Shown here: positions 55,801 through 64,000 of the stretch, piece by piece
Position numbering within the stretch: the first letter of the stretch is position 1
Layout: every line of letters starts with the position of its first letter
Assembly: GCA_026413225.1 (NCBI GenBank)
Contig: CM048557.1
Span: 41,037,371 to 41,101,370 of the forward strand
Source of the DNA: Otis tarda
Lineage: Eukaryota > Chordata > Aves > Otidiformes > Otididae
Direction of reading: 5' to 3'
DNA length: 64,000 nt
Notes under the pieces: generated by a model
The model's database searches: none
What the model was told of the DNA's origin: nothing
Seen by the model: only the letters and a program-made list of their open reading frames with translations
Program-made: the position numbers and the translations under genes

Positions 55801-58800
55801 ACAGAAGCACCCCGCTTATGTTCTTAACCATTTGTCAAACCCAACATTTGTAAAAGTTCTTACACTTTGGCTTCAGCAGTTGAAAGCTTTGAACCCAAAT
55901 CAAGATGAGATCCCAACTCAGGGAGTCACTCTCTGCCTTACTGACAAGGCTGGACATGGGCTCCTCCAGGATTTTCACCGTTTTTTTTTCCTTCTGCATA
56001 GGTGCTCCAACTGAAAGAGGTTGCTATGTCGCTGGGAATGACTTCCACACTTAGCAATTTTCCTAAGCAAATTCACTGGTCACAAGAAAATTTCTGTTGG
56101 GGGGATTTTCTTTACCGAATTCTGCCTTCAGAGTTGAAGTTCTGCCTTAACAAAGGGAAAATAGATGTCACACAACCATTGTTTAGTTTAAAATAAACAA
56201 ACAATAGTCGTACTGTAGTTTTGTAGCTGATGCCCAGCCACGTCTGGACTGTTTTTGCATCCTACCAACAACCCACTAGGACAAACTGGAAGACAGAAAT
56301 CAGCAAGTTAGTTTGGTCGGCTTGAGATGTTCTATTTTATTTCTGCTACCTTAGCTGCTGCTACAAAGTTGAAGAAACAATGCCTCTGGAATTAAAGACT
56401 GGTTTTGACTGGACAACAAATATTAAAGATGATCTTTTGTCGTCTTATTCCCACAGTGTGACAGTGGTTAAGCCTCAGAGTGGGAAACTACGATTCCTCT
56501 CCACAAACTGGGCCATCTTCTTTGAAGTGGTGCAAACTGTCACAAGAAGAGAATAATACCCAGGATGCATAAGTGTAGGAGCTGAAATAATGTCTAGCCC
56601 TTACATAAGGTTGTAGATTCATCTTCAAATAGGCTCAACATGTGAAGTTTACATACAGGGTAATCCTCTGTGCACATCTGTATTCAGTCATGGAGATGAC
56701 ACCACTGAGGAATACTTCAAAGAGCGCACACAGAACTGCCTGATTACATTTTGCTATAGATGCCAAGAGCACCAGGCTGCATTACCGTATATGGACACCG
56801 GTTTCATTTTTACTAAATTGCCTGTGATAAAGAAACACGAGCATTGATGCAATGACCTTTTACAACAAAATTCTGCCACTGGATGTGGTAATGAAGTGCC
56901 TCATACCTGAAGCGGGAAACTATTTCCATAGTACATCTCACAGAAATTGACTCTACAAACTCCTACTAGTGTAAAGGTGTTAACCCTGGTATCGAATATA
57001 GCCTACACCCCCAGAAAAGAGCTATTTCCATAGTTAACCTCATTTTGATCAGAAGATGAGTCGGTGCTGCTCAACATAAAGCGATCTACCATTCAACTCG
57101 TAAGAAAGGTCAACTGAACAATTTATATTCAAAGAGTGTTGGTGCTACAATGTTTTCCATAATGAACTCCAGAAAAACAAAGGCTGCTTTATCTGACAGT
57201 CCTGAGGTAACAGAAAGACCTGGTAATATTTGTGAAGGATTGATCATGTTTAGCCCAGAAACAAATAAACAAAACCAAATCTAGAATAATTTTTAGAAGA
57301 TCATTGCTGCTTTTTCTGTTATTACGATGATTATTCACTCTGTGGTGGTAACAGGCAGAGACCCACTCAAGATTAGTATCTCATAATGTTGAATGTTATT
57401 AGAGCACAGGGCAAGACAAAATATTATCAGTAAGAAATATAGCCTTGCTCAGTTCTTCCCAAAAATGATCTCTCTCAGCCCCCAGTATATGTGATATCAG
57501 CTCTAAGTAACACTGTGTTAATGCTCAACTCATATGAATCAGTTGGAATAACAAGGGATACTGATGCAGGATGCTCCTTCCATCTCCGGGTACATCAGCT
57601 TTAGGGTTGCTCTGTGCCAGCAGTGCTTTCATAAGGGTAAGAATCTGTATTTATTTGATTTATAACTAGCCTTGATTCTTCAATATGATTTCTTCCCTAA
57701 ATTGGTCAACAGCAGGTTAACCATGTATTGATTCAAACTAGCATCTACTTTAGCAGTAATCTGCTAACGAGCAGTATCTTTCCCCTTTTCAATCTGAAAT
57801 AAAAAAATATTGTCATGCAAGTTTACAGTATGCTGTTCAAAACCAGACAAAAATAGGACAATTAAATGTATTCACCATGTATTAATTCAATTTCACCTTT
57901 CCCCATTAGTCCTGACTGAGCTTCAATAGCAAATAACTTAATAAAATAAGCAACTGGCAAATAATTGCGATGCACAAATCTACTGATTAGTCTTCTCATT
58001 AGTCAGTCTGTTTTGGTAAAGTGGGTTGACTGATTTAGAGCATGAATCAGTTCTGCCATACAAATTCCAGTCATAGTAGAATATCTACAGAGTCACACAT
58101 GCCTCTGAGCTAAATATTTTCTTCCTTACAGCTTTATAATCCTCAGTGACTCTAGAGGAAGAGAAAAGAATGTATTCCTTTGAATTCAGTGAGACTGTCT
58201 ACGCATGAGTAAGAATCGCAAGACTAGGGGCCTGATTTACAGGAGATGAAACATCACCAAATAATTACATAACACACAAAACCAAATTGCATTATATTTT
58301 CAAATCAGTAAGAAGGAATGTCTTTAGATTAATTATAAGACTAAACATTTATTTTTACTTTATTTTTGCAGTTATATCATACAGTCATATATATTATACC
58401 CATTTAAGTACAGTCAGATCATTATGGTCTGATTCTGCAAACTGCTACACTAACAGCAACAGGCAACTTACATTTGGCTTTCATCTGCATAAGGATATTA
58501 ATCTGCCTGTAAACATTATAACATGTTCATTTCTAGAACTGCTGCAGCCCTTAGCATCCCTGGCTGTCCATCAGTGCTCCCTCAGTTGAGACAGCAATTA
58601 TGTGTGTGTTTCTAACCCCAGAAGTGAAGCACTCAGGTCCCTGGAGTAGCTGCTTTCGGGAGGTATGTAGAGTCCAATACAGTGTGATCTGTCCTAGCTT
58701 TTCCAAAGCCTTAGTTACAAATCTTTATTTTTTACTCTTTGAAAATAAAAAAGAATATATGGTTTTATTTCATGCTTAAATACTGCTAGACTTCTCTTTA

Positions 58801-61800
58801 TTCCCAACACAATTTGGTTTTTTGTACTATCACAAAATACAAGGCCTGAATTCCTGCCAAGCAATTAGACAGTCCTGCTGTCACTTTTAATCCTAAAATG
58901 TAACTAAAAGTATTATGCAGGCCTAGATCATGTTAGATACAGCTACCAAAATGGAAGTGGGAAGTAAGAAAGGGAAACGAGTCCTACCAAAACCAGGATA
59001 TGTACATCTCAAACAGTTCAACATGTGAATAAATGACCAATCTTCATTGGTAACGATGAATAATATATTTTTGTCAATTTTAAAATTAAATACCTGAAGA
59101 ATCCTGGATAAAATAGTCTGACAAGAATTAGCTGCACATTAATGAGATCCAGATATGGATTGCCAACTGAATACTAAGGCCTCCCAAGAAGCTTTTGCTT
59201 TCACTGTTAATCCAACATCTACGTTGCAATCTCTTTTCTAACGGAGCACATCTAAATAGCTTTAAGCACCTTACTTGTGCATTTTTAATATATACTTACG
59301 TAACAGGGCATTGTGGCGCTTACACAGGCAAATACAATCAAACAGAAAGCAATCTTAAATTCACAGTAACAAGATACACAAATATATATGGCAGTGCGAT
59401 AGGAATACCATTTATTTGCTTTTCCATGCTGTCTGGGTCATTCTTACTTTAAAAATAGTATGTGGTCTTATCTGTAGTGATGCCATGCCATTCATTGAGC
59501 TACTCAAAGTGCTAGCTCAAGTCACATTAGTGAGGCAGAAGCTGAGGTAGGTGGTAGAGAAAGGCAAACTCCTGTAGCTCCAACAAAGGTGAAGAGATGC
59601 AAGAGCGTACCGCCTTCCAATGCACAGAGGAGCAGACGTGATTATTTTTTTGCCTTTAGTAAAAGGAAAAAAAGCAGTGGTTTAAAATCTCTTTCCCCCT
59701 CCATCTTCACTCTTGCTTTGTCTGACAGATGGAGAAAGTGGAGCAGAAAATTACTTTGCCCAAAGCCAGACAGTGGCAGTAATTGAACTAGCAGACAGCA
59801 TTGGTTTAAATAGAAAGTGTGCAATATATTCATATTATTCAGGCTATTCTAACTGCTGTTTTCTTTCTTTTGTCCACATATGCCATTTACTTTTCAGCTG
59901 TAGTTGTGCAGGACTTCTGGTAGCAGTATCTTGTAGGGATTCCCAAATTTTGATTTGCTTTCAAGGAACTTCAAGAAAATAAGAAGAAATAGGAGATACC
60001 AAATTTACTAAATTCTTAAGACAGAGTCTCAAATTTTGGATGCTGTTTTCCCAAGAAAGAGATTAAGAAGGCAGCTCTGATTTCTGTTCTTGTCCAGCAA
60101 TTGTGACCTGGATTTCGAATATAAAGCAGCTGGTGGATCTCAGAGAGAGCCTAGCCTCACTGTGCTGTGCAATACACCAAACATAGTGACAGTCATTGTT
60201 TTGCTCAATCTACAGTCATAAGTGGTGACACACTGAAAAAAAAACCTCAATACCCATTTATTCAATGAGAATTGAGATGCAAAGAAGTTAATATTAAGCC
60301 AGTCGCATAGGTGTTTGGTGGCAGACCTCAGGTAATGCCTGTGGATTTCTGGAGACCACTTTAGCCCTCTGCAGCGTACTGCCACTCTGGCTTTGGAAGA
60401 GAAACGCAAAGTGTTTTAAGGAGACTATAGAGCGAAGTAGAGACTGTTAGAGACTAAAAGCAGAAAATAGTGGGAACTTAAAAGATTCATACTTCGTTCT
60501 CTAAAGAAGCTAGTTTTATACCAGAGGTGAGGTTGAGGTTCACCAGATCATACTTTTAAATCCAAGTAGATGCCCCACATTGAGGGAACTGACTTTGTTC
60601 TCAAGGAGGGGCTAAAGAGCAGTTGTTGCATTGAGTCACAATGAAGAAAGAAACTTCTGTGCAGCTTTTGTGGTAAATGAGATCAGACATGACAGCTGCA
60701 CTAAAGGACCTGGTGAAAAACACCACAAAGGCTGGCTAATATCCAGCAACCCATCAAGTGGGTGCCATTTCAACATGGGGAAGCAACAACCTGCAGGAGC
60801 TGTTACATGCAACATCTTGTTATGGGCAAAAAGAAACTCACCCTATGTAAAAAGTCACACAAAAGATATTATTAGTATAATTGCAACCTTAGCATTCTAA
60901 TAAAATAATTCTTATTAGTCCAGATGTAATTACTGGAAAAAAAAAAGGAAAGAAAAATAAGAAATTGTATAGAAAGTATCAATAATAATACTACAGTTAA
61001 AATCGTTAAGCATATGCACTATCTAGTACCTACCCCTTCACCTCCCCATGGCTTCCATCTGGTGGAGGGAGCACCAGCATCCAGAGTCCTGTGCCTGAAG
61101 GAGCATGATGTTGGCGTTCCTCTTTCTCTCCTTTTTCCTCTTTCGGAAATAGCTCTCACCTGGTCCTATTTTTACGTGTTTTCTAATAAAGTTTTACACC
61201 TTGCTTTTTCTTCACTGGTCTGCAACAATGTATTTTGTATTTTATTTACCTTAGATACTTGTTCTGTCTTCTCTTTTTCACTCATAAGCCTATTTTTGTC
61301 CAGCTCCAGGTCTGCATTTCTTTAACTGACCACTGGCAAGTTGTTAGTAGCCTTGGGGTCTCCAGGGCCAGCCTGTGCCCCATTTCGTATCGTCCCATGC
61401 CTCTACTCTACACTGCAGCTGGGGTCCTCACTTCTCAAGGCTGCTGCTGTTCTGTCCAGCCTTTATTTCCGTACGCTGTAATATCATGTTAGACTCATTA
61501 ATGCATCATTCTGCACAGAATAACTACTTGTTATTAATATCTCTATAAAAATTGGGGTTACACCATACAAGGCCAAAGTAAAACAAACTAGCTATAGTCT
61601 CCTGTCATTAGAAAAGTTTTGTTACAGCTAAATCAAGTAAAACCAAAGCTCCAAGAAGATCAGGGGAAGTTCAGACGAAGCACATGGGATAAGCCTCCTT
61701 CCTGAGGTCTTGTAAACTCAGGGCAAAGCCTGTGGACTGTTACGAGGGACAGCAATACAGTTGCAGCATTGTTACTGGTATTACCTGGCTACATGCTGTT

Positions 61801-64000
61801 TATTACCTTCCAGTTCTGGATTAGTATTTGTACGCTGCATACTGTATGTAGCAGCAGAGGTAAACGTTTCCATAAAGGGCATGGGGAGGAAGCAGGAACA
61901 CTGCTGACTAGAAAACACGCTATTGCACCTGACCTCACTGGTTTTATGAGCACCGTTCATAGTCCACACGCGTTCAGCTTAGACACACTGGGTGTGTACG
62001 CTGCAAACAAGGTTGCAAAACTCCACTGTAACAATTACTGTGACAGTTGAATTGGAGGCCACACTAGAATAGCATAATGATGACTCCTGATTTTATAGTT
62101 TATTTCAAGGAAGTGGGGAATATTAAGCATCTTCCAATAGATATTCTCTAAGTATAGAGCAGGATAATTATTTGAGCTTTTGTCTAGTCATAGAACAGAA
62201 ACTATTTAAAGCAGTGTCAGGTCATCTGTTTAAAGCATATATTCATGGCAGAAAGGAATAAGCACTTGGCTTTGAAAAAATAATTTTAATCAATTTTTTA
62301 ATCGTTGTGGTCCATCATGTTATTCAGAAATGGATTGTGAATCAATAGTAGATATAAATAAAGCAGTACAAAGGGCACAGCATCAACAAGCTGTAATCAT
62401 TGGAACAGAAGTCAGCAGAAATCAGTATTGCAAGATACAAGTAAAATACACAAATAAATCAGAAATGGGCAGATAATACACAAAGACGACACCTTTTTAC
62501 AGAAACTCCAGAGTTCTGTCTTGTCCCAAGAACCACTGAAATACACATGTCAGCATGTGTTTTATATGAGAGATGAGTACGAGATGGAGTTTAGTCCAAA
62601 GTCTTTTTCACTACATGTTTTCAAGCTCATCCCTCTTAGAACTTGCAGAGTTCTTGAAATATACAGAATTAATTTCCAGGCTGCTAAAGATCTTTCTGGA
62701 GCCAAGGAAAAAAAAATTAGAATTAAAACCTGCTGACTTCATATTATACCTCAAAGGATCAATTCTTGAGATATGCTGAATACCTACAACTCCTGTAAGG
62801 TCAGTGAAAAGTGGTATTACTCAGCACTTTTTAGGATTTGGCCTCCAACAAAAAGAGGAATAAAAACGCTTTTTCAAGCACACAGATCATAATGAACTTG
62901 TATCAGTTATTCACATCGGGACAATCTTATTTAAATGTCAGTAGTAAGAACTTAGAACATGACTCATATTGTGTCTATCATAACTGTTAATTATTAATGA
63001 ATAAATATGTCATTTGGGACCTAGCTAATATTTCCAGGCCATTTGTGTGAATAGTTGTTTTCAACTGTGAGAGTGCCAGCTGCCAGGAATTCAACATCCT
63101 TAGGTACTTCGTAATTATTAACCATACATGATGTTAATCTGAAAAATCTCATTACTCTCTTATCAAAACTATGAGGTTTGTGTCCCTTTAAAAAATATGA
63201 TACTCATGGCATAGTCTGAGCCTGCAGATTACAAATTCAGTTATATTAAAAAAAAAAGATAAGGACGGAATATTTGTAACTACTGAACTACAATTTAAGA
63301 TTGCACAAGCTGGCATGCTCGCTAACCATGAGGCTTTACATGTTTTCCAGAATAATTTATTATTTAAATGAGAATTATGGATAATTACTGCAAACCATAT
63401 AATTGTCTAATTCTCCTTTGAACCCTTCTAAATTACTGACTTCAAAAACCACGATGCTGCAAGTAAAAGAGAAACTTGACTGACAGGATGAATGCACTTG
63501 AATCAGTTTTGAATTTGCCACATTTCAACATAGCTGTTCTGTTCTTACTGCCTTACAAGACAGAATTTCCCATTCTATCTTCTTAACACCATCTGTTAAT
63601 AATGTTTATGACAGTATTGCATAGGGAATCAGCTGGGAATGGGACCCCAAATATGCCAACACTGCATATAAAAGAAATATAAGCTAGTCTCTGCCTTGCT
63701 GATTCCACAAACAAAAGGCTGCCGGAAGGAAGCAATAAGGGCAGAGAGAACAATGAGATGGCAGCATACATCCCACCATTTTTACTTTTGTTTTCATTTG
63801 AATATTTCAGTCCATTTCCTGAGGCTCTGTTATGAAAGAATTGAGTAGACAAGACGACCAAGATAACAAGGACACAGAACAAACCATAGGAAGCAGCTGA
63901 TCAAAACACATTAGAGGAAATTTTGGAGTGCAAACTCAAGAAAGCAATTCAGTAGTACAGCCTTGATTTCAGTTTCTAGATGCACCTCGCTGCTGCTTCT
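55801..64000. other. Region upstream of HEATR5A, no gene recognised
   Basis: An 8.2-kb AT-rich region. I read both strands for exons of the expected upstream neighbours (DTD2, GPR33, NUBPL by mammalian gene order) and saw no convincing match. The open frames present are short, lack recognisable domains and have no coherent splice pattern. A UTR or lncRNA cannot be excluded. Confidence 0.6.

Noticed and set aside
56200-57300. Less AT-rich stretch that might be an old pseudogene or retroelement remnant
   Set aside because: No consistent frame, family motif, terminal repeat or poly-A tail could be found on either strand.

Overview
The window is vertebrate nuclear DNA, almost certainly from a bird. 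Two 5'-truncated CR1 LINE copies are present, with the avian CR1 3' end (octamer ATTCTATG repeats). The single recognisable protein gene is split into many short exons, with GT-AG introns and an AT-rich background. There is no sign of a prokaryotic operon, a CRISPR array or a virus.

Most of the window (about 0.2-55.8 kb) is one gene on the minus strand, HEATR5A (HEAT repeat-containing protein 5A). I mapped 26 coding exons that join in phase without a frameshift or stop. They run from the initiator ATG at 43826-43828 down to position 228 and encode 1405 residues. As I recall, the family protein is a little over 2000 residues, so the C-terminal third lies beyond the left edge of the window. The start codon has G at -3 and +4 and an in-frame stop 18 nt upstream. 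The 5' UTR exon(s) and promoter lie further right, at a CpG-rich island (about 54.5-55.8 kb), after a first intron of roughly 11 kb. The exact first exon could not be fixed from sequence alone.

One CR1 copy (23587-25118, plus strand, antisense to HEATR5A) sits in the intron between coding exons 10 and 11 and carries a long reverse-transcriptase frame broken by one in-frame stop. The second (about 32767-33596, minus strand, sense to HEATR5A) sits between coding exons 6 and 7. It is shorter and has a net 13-bp deletion that shifts the frame.

Right of the island (about 55.8-64 kb) I recognise no gene. In mammals DTD2, GPR33 and NUBPL lie upstream of HEATR5A, but I saw no exon of these here.

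I found no new biological system. The points most worth checking concern splicing: a possible phase-symmetric 80-codon cassette exon (3883-4122), a GC-AG intron (408-829), a NAGNAG acceptor (4583-4588), and a CU-rich tandem repeat just inside the intron after coding exon 16.
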